The notes beneath the pieces are model-generated. The model ran no database searches and was not told the DNA's origin. It worked only from the letters and a program-made list of their open reading frames with translations. Positions 9,003 to 16,406 of a DNA stretch of 64,000 nt are shown piece by piece. The position numbers were made by a program, and so were the translations under genes. Source of the stretch: Yanshouia hominis (GTDB lineage Bacteria > Bacillota > Clostridia > Oscillospirales > Ruminococcaceae); the NCBI GenBank assembly GCA_014385025.1, contig JACRTB010000003.1, positions 226,105 to 290,104 of the forward strand, given 5' to 3'. The number at the start of each line of letters is the position of its first letter. Position 1 is the first letter of the stretch.

Positions 9003-9205
9003 CGGAGAAACAGAATTACAGCCTTCGGCTCATCTGTCCATGGTGTCAAAAGGGGGCGGTGCTGACGCAGGGCAGAGCGAATGTCCGCATCTCGGTGCAA
9101 TGCTCCAAATGCGGCCGGTTTTACAGCGCCGATCTGAATACCATGGAAACCAAACGGGCCTCCGCGTGCAGACGCGCGGGCGAAGGACGGACGATTACCG
9201 ACTGA
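8999..9205 (+). CDS. Small zinc-ribbon protein, unknown
   Basis: This 68-residue protein has CPWC at about residues 14-17 and CSKC near 35-38, a plausible single zinc ribbon, followed by a basic tail. It overlaps the peptidase stop by ATGA and ends 22 bases before a long hairpin. I cannot name the family. By position it is the third member of the HTH-ImmA module and could be a nucleic-acid or protein-binding accessory. Confidence 0.65.
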   Translation: MTEKQNYSLRLICPWCQKGAVLTQGRANVRISVQCSKCGRFYSADLNTMETKRASACRRAGEGRTITD

Positions 9206-9227
9206 CCGCCGGGGCGCAGTATGCCAC

Positions 9228-9278
9228 CACAAAGGCCGGGGTAAGACCGCAAAATGCGGTACTGCCCCGGCCTTTGTG
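9228..9278 (+). terminator. Long nested hairpin closing the HTH-ImmA-zinc ribbon operon
   Basis: A perfect 14-bp inverted repeat (CACAAAGGCCGGGG with CCCCGGCCTTTGTG) encloses a second 5-bp hairpin (ACCGC/GCGGT). Only three T residues follow, so it may terminate weakly or act as an mRNA-stabilising structure. Confidence 0.55.
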
Positions 9279-9353
9279 ACGGAGGAAGCCGCGGAGGAGT
9301 TGAATCGGAAAATGACAAAGAGCGGTAAAACCGGAGAAGGAGGGCGAAGAATT

Positions 9354-9545
9354 GCTTGAGCGGCGCCGCCCCGTATGTCGCGATAAAAGGGATGGCAGGG
9401 GCGAGGGGTGCGCGGAACTGCTTGAACGGCGCCGCCCCGTATGTCGCGATAAAAAGGACAACAGGGCGAGGAGTGCGCGGAACTGCTTGAACGGTGCCGC
9501 CTCATATGTCGCAATAAAAAGGATGGCAGGGGCGTGGGGATGCAT
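9354..9545. repeat. 66-bp tandem repeat, three imperfect copies
   Basis: Copies start at 9354, 9420 and 9485, each opening GCTTGA-CGG-GCCGCC and containing TATGTCGC-ATAAAA. The third copy is the most diverged and is truncated. The copy lengths (66, 65) do not preserve frame, so the array is not protein-coding. The interval 9279-9664 holds no other feature. Confidence 0.8.
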
Positions 9546-9664
9546 CCGGTGTATTTGCTGTGGGCTGAAAAATTGCCGCTCGAATCATCCGGCGGGAGGC
9601 ATCGGAGAAGACTCAGTGTAAAAATACAAAAGCCCGGTGTATTCAGCCGGGGGAAAGGAAAAAG

Positions 9665-10093
9665 ATGAAGAATTTGGTTTGGAGCTATGGCAGCGAGGGG
9701 GCCGCTGTTTCCGGAATGCTGGCCGCTGCCGGCACGTTCCTGAATTGGTGGTTTGGAGGGTTCGACAAGATGGTTCAGGCGCTGATCATCTGCATGGCGA
9801 TTGATTTCGCACTGGGCTTTCTCGCGGCCGCCAAGTCGCGCACGATTGATTCCCACGTCATGTTCTGGGGCGGGGTCAACAAGGTTCTGGTGCTGGTTTT
9901 CGTGGGCTTCGGCGTTGTGCTCGACGGGATCATCGGGACCCCTGAGCCTTACATCCGCACTGCGATCATCTGGTTTTACATCGGCCGGGAAGGACTGAGC
10001 ATTGTGGAGAATTATGGGAAGATGGGACTGCCGCTGCCGGAGTTTATCACGGCGGTTCTGAACCAGCTGAAGGATAAGGGCGAGCCGGAATAA
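9665..10093 (+). CDS. Phage-type holin / toxin-secretion holin family protein
   Basis: This 142-residue membrane protein resembles the phage_holin_4 (TcdE/Cph1-like) family: a short N-terminus, WWFGGFDKMVQALIICMAIDFALGFLAA, KVLVLVFVGFGVVLD and a third segment around YIRTAIIWFYIGREGLSIVENYGKMGLPLP. Holins of this type open the membrane for endolysins or export toxins. An AAGGAAAAAG lies just before the ATG. No endolysin or other phage structural gene is nearby, so it is an orphan, perhaps a domesticated remnant. Confidence 0.85.
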   Translation: MKNLVWSYGSEGAAVSGMLAAAGTFLNWWFGGFDKMVQALIICMAIDFALGFLAAAKSRTIDSHVMFWGGVNKVLVLVFVGFGVVLDGIIGTPEPYIRTAIIWFYIGREGLSIVENYGKMGLPLPEFITAVLNQLKDKGEPE

Positions 10094-10134
10094 TGCGGTT
10101 CCGATGGGGAGAAAGACGTGCGCCGAAACGGCTC

Positions 10135-10163
10135 TTGAGCTTTTGCCCGGGCCGTGCTATACT
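10135..10163 (+). promoter_or_regulatory. Promoter of the fumarase operon
   Basis: TTGAGC (10135-10140), 17-bp spacer, TATACT (10158-10163), ending 18 bases before the fumarase alpha ATG. Confidence 0.7.
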
Positions 10164-10181
10164 CGGAAACGAGGTGATTTT

Positions 10182-11021
10182 ATGAGGACGATTTCCGCTG
10201 CTGAAATTTCCGATGCGGTCCGCGCGCTCTGTATTGAGTCAAACCGGATTCTGCCGGACGATATGCGACGGGGTCTTGCCGCCGCGCGGAAGAATGAGCC
10301 TTGGCCGACCGCTGCCGGGGTGCTTGACGATATCATTGAAAATTACCGGCGGGCGGAGCGGCTTGAAATGCCTGTCTGTCAGGACACCGGCATGGCCTGC
10401 GTCTTTGTTGAGCTGGGGCAGGAGGTCCATATTGACGGCTCGCTGGAAGACGCGATTCAGGAGGGAGTGCGCCGCGGCTATCTGGACGGTTATCTGAGAA
10501 AGTCGGTCGTCTCCGACCCGATTGAGCGGATCAACACGCTGGACAATACCCCCGCGGTCATCACCTATGATGTCGTCACGGGGGACCGTCTGACCATCAC
10601 CGTCGCGCCGAAGGGCGCGGGCAGCGAAAATATGGGGCGCCTCGCGATGCTTAAGCCCTCTGACGGGCTGGCGGGCGTGAAAAAGTTTGTCCTTGACGCG
10701 GTGGAGGCGGCCGGGCCGAATCCGTGTCCCCCCATCGTGGTGGGGGTCGGAATCGGCGGAAATTTCGACCGGGTCGCCCTGCTGGCTAAACGGGCACTTC
10801 TGCGGCCGATCGACCGGCGCAATCCCAACCCGGCATATGCCGCGCTCGAGAAAGAGCTGCTGGACTCCATCAATGCGCTCGGCATCGGGCCGCAGGGCTT
10901 CGGAGGAAGAACCACCGCTCTGGGAGTAAATATTGAGGTGTTTGCAACCCACATCGCACAGCTGCCCTGCGCGGTTAATATCGGATGTCATGTCACCCGC
11001 CATCAGACGGCGGTATTATAG
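10182..11021 (+). CDS. fumA: Class I fumarate hydratase, alpha subunit
   Basis: This 279-residue subunit holds the N-terminal part of an iron-sulfur fumarase (TTDA family) and interconverts fumarate and L-malate with the beta subunit next door. The CQDTGMA motif near residue 66 and the C-terminal NIGCHVTRH supply cluster cysteines; NTPAVITYDVV and GAGSENMGRLAML are family blocks. The start is the ATG behind GAGGTG; a longer frame upstream would cover the promoter. L-tartrate dehydratase has the same architecture and cannot be fully excluded, but no tartrate genes are adjacent. Confidence 0.9.
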   Translation: MRTISAAEISDAVRALCIESNRILPDDMRRGLAAARKNEPWPTAAGVLDDIIENYRRAERLEMPVCQDTGMACVFVELGQEVHIDGSLEDAIQEGVRRGYLDGYLRKSVVSDPIERINTLDNTPAVITYDVVTGDRLTITVAPKGAGSENMGRLAMLKPSDGLAGVKKFVLDAVEAAGPNPCPPIVVGVGIGGNFDRVALLAKRALLRPIDRRNPNPAYAALEKELLDSINALGIGPQGFGGRTTALGVNIEVFATHIAQLPCAVNIGCHVTRHQTAVL

Positions 11022-11033
11022 GGGGAACCGCAG

Positions 11034-11621
11034 ATGAATGAGAAAAAAAGAATCACAACCCCCTTTACCGCCGAGCAGGCACGCCTGCTGCGCGCCGGAG
11101 ATGCGGTGCTCATTACCGGCACCATCTACACCGGACGGGACGCCGCCCACAAGCGGCTGATTGAGCTGCTTGATGCGGGAAAGCCGCTTCCCTGTGAGCT
11201 GCGCGATCAGATCATCTATTATGTCGGCCCGACTCCCGCTCGTCCCGGGGATATCATTGGCGCGGCGGGCCCGACCACCAGCTACCGGATGGACGCTTAC
11301 GCTCCGCGCCTGATGGCCGAAACGGGCCTGCGCGGAATGATTGGCAAGGGCCTGCGTTCCCCCCGGGTGGCCGCGGCGATCCGGGACCATCATGGGGTTT
11401 ATCTTGCGGCGATCGGCGGCGCGGGCGCGCTGCTCGCTTCCACCGTCCGTTCCTGTGAGATGGTTGCCTATCCCGACCTGCAGTCGGAGGCCATCCGGCG
11501 GCTGGAGGTGGTGGATTTCCCGGCGGTGGTCGTGCTTGACTGCGAGGGAAATAACCTCTATGAGAGCGGGCGCAGGGCCTACCTCGACTTTGTCCGCGCA
11601 CAGCAAGGAGGGGAAAGATGA
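11034..11621 (+). CDS. fumB: Class I fumarate hydratase, beta subunit
   Basis: This 195-residue subunit is the C-terminal (swivelling) domain of the iron-sulfur fumarase. It carries TGTIYTGRDAAHKRL, YYVGPTPARPGDIIGAAGPTTSYRMD and GMIGKG, all diagnostic of the FumB/TtdB family. It lies 12 bases after the alpha gene and overlaps the following membrane-protein gene by ATGA, forming a three-gene operon. Confidence 0.9.
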   Translation: MNEKKRITTPFTAEQARLLRAGDAVLITGTIYTGRDAAHKRLIELLDAGKPLPCELRDQIIYYVGPTPARPGDIIGAAGPTTSYRMDAYAPRLMAETGLRGMIGKGLRSPRVAAAIRDHHGVYLAAIGGAGALLASTVRSCEMVAYPDLQSEAIRRLEVVDFPAVVVLDCEGNNLYESGRRAYLDFVRAQQGGER

Positions 11622-12301
11622 TTCGCCGGGAGCTGCGTCGTTTCCTCCAGATGGCGGTGGCGTTCTTCCTCTATTCCCTTGGAATTTATCTGGGGATTCA
11701 TGCCAACGTCGGGCTTGCTCCATGGGATGCTTTTGCCTCCGGCATTGCTTCTGCCGTCGGGACAAGCTACGGCGTCATGAACGTGGCCACCGGACTGACG
11801 GTCCTGCTGATTTCGGTGGGCATTTTTAAGGAGAAGTTTGGAATCTCCACTCCGCTGAACACGGTACTGATCGGAATGGGCGTCGATGTGATCGAAAGCT
11901 GGAATCTGCTGCCCTATCTTGACCACTTCTTTGGGGGAATCCTCATGCTGCTTACGGGGCAGTTCTTTATCTGCGTCGGCACGGTGCTCTACATTCCGCT
12001 GGCAATGGGCGGCGGTCCCCGCGATTCCCTGATGCTGGCGCTTGCCAAACGCTTTCCGAAGGTCAGGATCGGAGTGGTGCGAGGCTGCATCGAGGGGACG
12101 GTCCTCTTCATCGGCTGGCTTTTTGGCGCCAAGGTGGGGATTGGAACGGTCATTGCGGTCTTCGGGATCGGTACCATGCTTCAGCTGACCTGCACCCTTT
12201 TCCACAGCGATCTCAAAGGAGTGGTGCACGAAAGCTGTCTGGATACCCTGCGCCGCTGGAGGACCGAATATCTTGCTGAGAAGACCTCTGCGGCCCGATA
12301 G
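11618..12301 (+). CDS. YczE/YitT-like integral membrane protein
   Basis: This 227-residue protein has five to six predicted spans. The opening LYSLGIYLGIHANVGLAPWDAF and the later MGGGPRDSLMLALAKR match the YczE/YyaS group, whose biochemical role is unsettled. An AAGGAGG precedes the ATG, which overlaps the fumB stop. Co-transcription with fumarase might suggest a dicarboxylate-related or membrane-accessory role, but that is inference only. Confidence 0.75.
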   Translation: MIRRELRRFLQMAVAFFLYSLGIYLGIHANVGLAPWDAFASGIASAVGTSYGVMNVATGLTVLLISVGIFKEKFGISTPLNTVLIGMGVDVIESWNLLPYLDHFFGGILMLLTGQFFICVGTVLYIPLAMGGGPRDSLMLALAKRFPKVRIGVVRGCIEGTVLFIGWLFGAKVGIGTVIAVFGIGTMLQLTCTLFHSDLKGVVHESCLDTLRRWRTEYLAEKTSAAR

Positions 12302-12352
12302 ATGCGCGGATGCCTTGAGAACAAAGAACATCTTAACTGCAAGACGATATGT

Positions 12353-12401
12353 CAAAAGCGTGCCCTGCGAAGAGTCTGACTCTCCGCAGGGCACGCTTTT
12401 G
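12353..12401. terminator. Long bidirectional hairpin after the fumarase operon
   Basis: A perfect 17-bp stem (arms 12353-12369 and 12385-12401, beginning CAAAAGCGTGCC) has a loop that itself contains AGAGTC/GACTCT. The T-rich arm ends serve as short T tracts in both directions. No promoter was seen immediately downstream. Confidence 0.8.
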
Positions 12402-12427
12402 GCCAAAGTATCACAAATTTGACGATG

Positions 12428-12821
12428 CTGCCTGCACAGCGGGCAGCGAATCTGCCATCCAGCGCACGATTGGGGCGATGCCAAGGAGCGTTGGCATCCG
12501 CGCCATGATAAATCCGAGCGGGTGGCCGGGGCGGCGCCCCGGTAAACATGGCAGTTTCAGCGGCTGTATGCGCCCGGCCGGGTGTCCGATCAGGCCGGAC
12601 ATCTCCCGATCAGCGAGGGCAGTCTCAACGGCTGGGCGCGCCATCCAAGCGCATGATTGAGACGGTGCCGAAGTGCCGCCGGCACCGGTCCATCTCTCCG
12701 GTGTCCCAGCCGCCCAAACGTGCGGCTGGAGCGGTATATATGCGAAAAACTTCATGCGTCGAAAGATTCTGCACATATCGTGGTGTGCCGCGGCGCATGA
12801 AGTTTTATACGCTCCGGAGCG
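12428..12821. other. ORF-free stretch built of consecutive hairpins
   Basis: At least nine inverted repeats follow each other: 12428-12446, 12477-12498 (8-bp stem, 6-base loop), 12526-12542 (7 bp), 12573-12591, 12622-12663 (GTCTCAA/TTGAGAC), 12665-12685, 12684-12702, 12707-12728 (CAGCCG/CGGCTG), 12746-12806 (13-bp perfect stem AAAACTTCATGCG/CGCATGAAGTTTT) and 12810-12821. A short direct repeat (GGCAGT-TCA-CGGCTG at 12550 and 12619) is also present. No gene or known RNA family was recognised. Confidence 0.5.
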
Positions 12822-12873
12822 CTGCTTTGCATTGCTTGTATTCGGGCGGCTCTGTGCGTGAGATCGGAGCAGG

Positions 12874-13134
12874 CTATTTTTTCAGACGCAGCGCCAGCCC
12901 TGCCGCCAAAGAACCAAAGGTCAGGCTGACAGCCTGAATGGTTCTCAGTCCGTACAGTTCGCTTCCGAGGATGGGCGGGTGACATGCGGTAAACCAAGTG
13001 ACGGCCGACAGCAGCGCTCCCGCCGCTGTGATCAGCCATGCTTTGGAAAATCGGCGGCAGGCGGCCCGCATCGCTGCGCCCAGAAGCAGCGGCAGAAAGA
13101 GGACTGCCAGCCAGTTGAGGATGATCTGCCCCAT
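12874..13134 (-). CDS. Small three-span membrane protein, unknown
   Basis: This is an 86-residue hydrophobic protein with spans around LNWLAVLFLPLLLGAAM, WLITAAGALLSAVTWF and AVSLTFGSLAAGLAL, ending in LRLKK. The ATG at 13134 has a perfect AAGGAGG 6 bases upstream, which settles the start against a longer reading. It follows the diaminopropionate ammonia-lyase gene by 73 bases on the same strand and may be its operon partner. The family is not recognised; a transport-accessory role is only a guess from context. Confidence 0.65.
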   Translation of the reverse strand: MGQIILNWLAVLFLPLLLGAAMRAACRRFSKAWLITAAGALLSAVTWFTACHPPILGSELYGLRTIQAVSLTFGSLAAGLALRLKK

Positions 13135-13207
13135 GATTTTCCTCCTTGCGGTCAGGATCGAAAAATGCCGGCGGCACGGCGAAACGTCGGAAAGAGTCAC
13201 GGACTGC

Positions 13208-14416
13208 TTAAACCGGAACCGGAAGCTCTCCGCCCCAGACGACCGAGCGGTAGCGCGCGGGATCGGTATCCCCTTCGGTCGAGATCAGCAGTACCTGAGA
13301 ATCCGGGCCGATGCCGAGCAGCTCCTTTTGAGCGGCAAAATCGGGCAGCAGGCAGAGGGAGGCAAGCAGTCCGGCGCCGATTGCACCGCTTTCCCCTGAG
13401 ACCACCCGGGGATCTTCTCCGGCAGGGGCGGCGAGAATCCGCATCCCAAGCGCCGAAACCTCGTCGGAGCAGGAAGCAAAGGCGAAAGCGTGGCTGCGAA
13501 GAAGCTCCCATGCGATGGGGTTGACTTCGCCGCAGCAGAGACCCGCCATCATCGAGGCAAGGTCGCCGCCCACCGCGAGCGGTTCGCCGCTGCCCTGAAC
13601 CGCGGAACGGTAGAAGCAGTCGGCGGCGGCACACTCCATTACCACCAGACGGGGAGGATTTTCCGGAAAGCGGTTGACAAGGATACCCTGTACCGCCGCG
13701 GCGAGCGAGCCAACCCCCGCTTGAACAAAGACGTGGGTCGGCCGGTCGATCCCGGCGGCACGCAGCTGTGAAAGCGCCTCGTCGACGAGGGTGGCGTAGC
13801 CCTGCATGATGGCGGAAGGAATCTCGGTATAGCCCTCCCACGCGGTATCCTGCACCACTGTGGAATTCGGCGTTTCGGCGGCCAGTCCCGCCGCCTTGCG
13901 CACACAGTCATCATAGTTGAGACTTTCGACGGTGACCTCGGCGCCGAGCTTCTGGATGTTTTCCAGCCGGGCCCGGGAGGTTCCCTTGGGCATCAGCACG
14001 ACGGCGCGCTGTCCCAGCTCGTGCGCGGCCCAGGCGACTCCGCGCCCATGGTTGCCGTCGGTGGCGGTAAAAAAGACGGCCTGCCCCAGCTGTTTCCGCA
14101 GGGCGGGGGAGGTGAGAAAATCATAGCCGGTTTCTCCGATATCCCGCCCGAGCTGCCCGGCGATGTACCGTCCGATGGCATAGGAGCCGCCGAGCACTTT
14201 GAAGGCGTTGAGACCGAAACGGCAGGATTCGTCCTTGACGAACACCCCGCCGACCCCGAGGGATGCGGCGAGATGGGACAGATGTGCGAGCGGCGTCACC
14301 GCATATTGGGGAAAGCTTTGGTGGAAACGGCGGACCCGGGTGATTTCCTCCGGGGCAAAGAGCGGAAGAAAGCGGTCCTCGGATTTGGGCAGATGGTTTG
14401 GCTCAATACGGATCAT
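13208..14416 (-). CDS. dpaL: Diaminopropionate ammonia-lyase
   Basis: This 402-residue fold-type II PLP enzyme degrades 2,3-diaminopropionate to pyruvate and ammonia. Evidence: the lysine region GLNAFKVLGGSYAIG, TATDGNHGRGVAWAA (the DGNHG block), a Gly-rich VQAGVGSLAAAVQG phosphate loop and SGESGAIG. The ATG at 14416 overlaps the upstream glycosylase stop (ATGA) behind AGGAGG. The first 8 codons and ribosome site are duplicated 48 bases upstream, inside the glycosylase 3' end. Length matches E. coli YgeX. Confidence 0.9.
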   Translation of the reverse strand: MIRIEPNHLPKSEDRFLPLFAPEEITRVRRFHQSFPQYAVTPLAHLSHLAASLGVGGVFVKDESCRFGLNAFKVLGGSYAIGRYIAGQLGRDIGETGYDFLTSPALRKQLGQAVFFTATDGNHGRGVAWAAHELGQRAVVLMPKGTSRARLENIQKLGAEVTVESLNYDDCVRKAAGLAAETPNSTVVQDTAWEGYTEIPSAIMQGYATLVDEALSQLRAAGIDRPTHVFVQAGVGSLAAAVQGILVNRFPENPPRLVVMECAAADCFYRSAVQGSGEPLAVGGDLASMMAGLCCGEVNPIAWELLRSHAFAFASCSDEVSALGMRILAAPAGEDPRVVSGESGAIGAGLLASLCLLPDFAAQKELLGIGPDSQVLLISTEGDTDPARYRSVVWGGELPVPV

Positions 14417-14487
14417 AGCGCGGACTCCTCCTTTTTTGTCATGATTTGGCTCAATACGGATGATGATAGCGTGGGCTCCTCCCCTTT
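14397..14487. repeat. 48-bp tandem duplication across the udg-dpaL junction
   Basis: The block TTTGGCTCAATACGGAT through CTCCTCC-TTT occurs at 14397-14436 and again from 14445. One copy contains the true dpaL start (MIRIEPNH). The other lies in the glycosylase C-terminus and would encode nearly the same peptide in the dpaL frame. Confidence 0.7.
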
Positions 14488-15066
14488 TGCCGGTAAATAG
14501 ACCTCGGGACAAACCTTGAGAATCTTTGCTTTGAGGGCCAGAAAGTCCTCAAAGGCGGCGGGCTTCTGGGCGGGATACCGCAGCAGCGCGGAAGGATGCA
14601 GCGTCCCCATCATCAGGGTGCCGTTTTTCATGAAAAATTCCCCATGCTGCCGGGTCACTCTGAAATCGGGCGAGATGAGCCGCTGGGCGGCGATTCTGCC
14701 GAGGCAGACGATGATTTTCGGCCGGATCAGCCGCACCTGCTCCCGCAGGAATCCAATGCAGGCCTCGGTTTCGTCGGGCTGGGGATCGCGGTTTTTCGGG
14801 GGACGGCATTTGACCATGTTGGCGATGTAGACATTTCTCTCCCGGGAGAGATCGACCGCATCCAGCATCCTGTCGAGAAGCTGCCCCGCCCGGCCGACAA
14901 AGGGAAGTCCCTGCTCGTCCTCGTTCTGTCCCGGCCCCTCGCCGATCAGCATCACGCGGGCATCGGCGGGACCCGCGCCGAAGACGACGCTGCGGCGTTC
15001 CTCGCAGAGCCGGCAGCCTTTGCAATCCTTCATCGACGCGGCAAGTTGTTGAAGTGTCTCGGCCAT
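14413..15066 (-). CDS. Family 4 uracil-DNA glycosylase (4Fe-4S)
   Basis: This 217-residue DNA repair enzyme excises uracil. It has the N-terminal CKGCRLC pair of cluster ligands, the active-site block GEGPGQNEDEQGLPFVGRAG, NMVKCRPPKNRDP and the C-terminal HPSALLRYP. The start ATG at 15066 follows GGAGG; a frame running further upstream has no ribosome site. The C-terminal 25 residues are atypical and lie partly over the duplicated segment, so the ancestral stop may have been elsewhere. It is first in the udg-dpaL-membrane protein operon. Confidence 0.9.
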   Translation of the reverse strand: MAETLQQLAASMKDCKGCRLCEERRSVVFGAGPADARVMLIGEGPGQNEDEQGLPFVGRAGQLLDRMLDAVDLSRERNVYIANMVKCRPPKNRDPQPDETEACIGFLREQVRLIRPKIIVCLGRIAAQRLISPDFRVTRQHGEFFMKNGTLMMGTLHPSALLRYPAQKPAAFEDFLALKAKILKVCPEVYLPAKGEEPTLSSSVLSQIMTKKEESAL

Positions 15067-15287
15067 CTTGTTCCCTCCTGTTTGCCGCCTCGGTGACGCG
15101 GCTTGATTTCTACCATGATGATAGCATAAAGCGGAATTTTTGTCACCCCGGCACGACGGGAAGAAAACATTCGAGGGAAAGGCGCGGGCTCCCGGAGAAG
15201 TTCCCTGTGAAACCTGACAATCGGGGGTGTGTTCGGCACAACAGACGGAAGAATTTGCAAAAATCCTACAAAAATTTGTGAATCCCC

Positions 15288-15317
15288 TTGAGCATTCTGT
15301 TCTCAGAGGTGTATAAT
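15288..15317 (+). promoter_or_regulatory. Promoter of pta
   Basis: TTGAGC (15288-15293), 18-bp spacer, TATAAT (15312-15317), about 50 bases before the ATG. Confidence 0.75.
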
Positions 15318-15365
15318 AATACCGTATAAGGTCCATGAAAACTGTAAAATGGAGGAATTTGCACC

Positions 15366-16343
15366 ATGCTGTTTGACAAGCTGATCGCTACCCTGAAAGC
15401 GGACCCCCGCACCATCGTCTTCACCGAGGGCCCCGATCCCCGTATTCTTGAGGCCGCTTCCCGTCTGAAAAAGGACGGACTGCTCACCTGCATCCTCGTC
15501 GGTAAGGTCGATGAGGTCAAGGCCGCGGCCAAGGCCGGCGGCTTTGATATCGAGGGGATGGAGATCCTTGATCCCGCCACCTATCCCAGAATGGATGAGA
15601 TGGTGGAAAAGATGGTTGAGCTGCGCCGCGGCAAGATGACCGCCGACGAGTGCCGCGCGGCCCTTTCGAAGGGCAATTATTTCGGCACCATGCTGGTGAA
15701 GCTGGGGGGTGCCGACGCCCTGCTCGGCGGCGCGACCTATTCGACCGCCGATACGGTTCGCCCCGCGCTGCAGATCGTCAAGACCAAGCCCGGCAACAAG
15801 ATCGTCTCCTCCTGCTTCATCCTGGTCCGCACCGGCAAGGATGGCAGCGAAGAGAAATATGCGATGGGCGACTGTGCCATTAACATCGATCCGACCGAGG
15901 ATGATCTTGTCGAAATCGCCGTCGAAACCGCCCGCACCGCGAGCATCTTTGATATCGACCCCAAGATTGCGATGCTTTCCTATTCCACCCTCGGCTCCGG
16001 TAAGGGCGAGAGCGTCGATAAGATGAAGAATGCCACTGCCAAGGCCAAGGCTGCCGCGCCTGAGCTGGCGATTGACGGCGAGCTGCAGTTTGACGCCGCC
16101 TTCTCGCCGGTGGTCGCCAAGACCAAGTGCAAGGGCTCCCCCGTTGCCGGTCAGGCCAACACCTTTATCTTCCCGGATATCAACGCCGGCAACATCGGCT
16201 ACAAGATCGCCCAGCGTCTGGGCGGCTTCGAGGCCTATGGCCCGATTCTGCAGGGACTCAATGCCCCGATCAACGATCTCTCCCGCGGATGCAACGCCGA
16301 TGAGGTTTACCAGATGGCGATCATCACCGCCGGTCTGAAATAA
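15366..16343 (+). CDS. pta: Phosphate acetyltransferase
   Basis: This 325-residue enzyme interconverts acetyl-CoA and acetyl phosphate, the first step of acetate formation with ATP yield. Length and blocks fit the short single-domain Pta: FTEGPDPRILEAA, the GGATYSTADTVRPALQ segment, MLSYSTLGSGKGESVDKM and the C-terminal ANTFIFPDINAGNIGYKIAQRLGG split across conserved positions. AGGAGG-like GGAGG lies before the ATG. It is monocistronic with its own promoter and terminator; no ackA is adjacent. Confidence 0.93.
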   Translation: MLFDKLIATLKADPRTIVFTEGPDPRILEAASRLKKDGLLTCILVGKVDEVKAAAKAGGFDIEGMEILDPATYPRMDEMVEKMVELRRGKMTADECRAALSKGNYFGTMLVKLGGADALLGGATYSTADTVRPALQIVKTKPGNKIVSSCFILVRTGKDGSEEKYAMGDCAINIDPTEDDLVEIAVETARTASIFDIDPKIAMLSYSTLGSGKGESVDKMKNATAKAKAAAPELAIDGELQFDAAFSPVVAKTKCKGSPVAGQANTFIFPDINAGNIGYKIAQRLGGFEAYGPILQGLNAPINDLSRGCNADEVYQMAIITAGLK

Positions 16344-16364
16344 GCTTTTGTTCCCCAGCATTCC

Positions 16365-16398
16365 AAAAGCCCGCCGTTTTTGAAACGGCGGGCTTTTT
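16365..16398. terminator. Bidirectional terminator between pta and the betaine operon
   Basis: AAAAGCCCGCCGTTT pairs with AAACGGCGGGCTTTT around a 3-base loop, with T-rich ends on both strands. It serves convergent pta and the glycine betaine operon. Confidence 0.9.
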
Positions 16399-16406
16399 AT
16401 ATGGAG

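Noticed and set aside
7661..10093. Complete prophage or ICE
   Set aside because: Only a repressor, a peptidase, a zinc ribbon and a holin are present. Integrase, terminase, structural, relaxase and conjugation genes are absent and no attachment-site repeats were seen.
10182..11621. L-tartrate dehydratase instead of fumarase
   Set aside because: Architecture is shared, but no tartrate transporter or regulator is adjacent and the subunit blocks fit anaerobic fumarases at least as well.
15303..16361. 352-codon minus-strand frame opposite pta
   Set aside because: Mirrors pta codon structure and lacks a ribosome site, promoter or family match.
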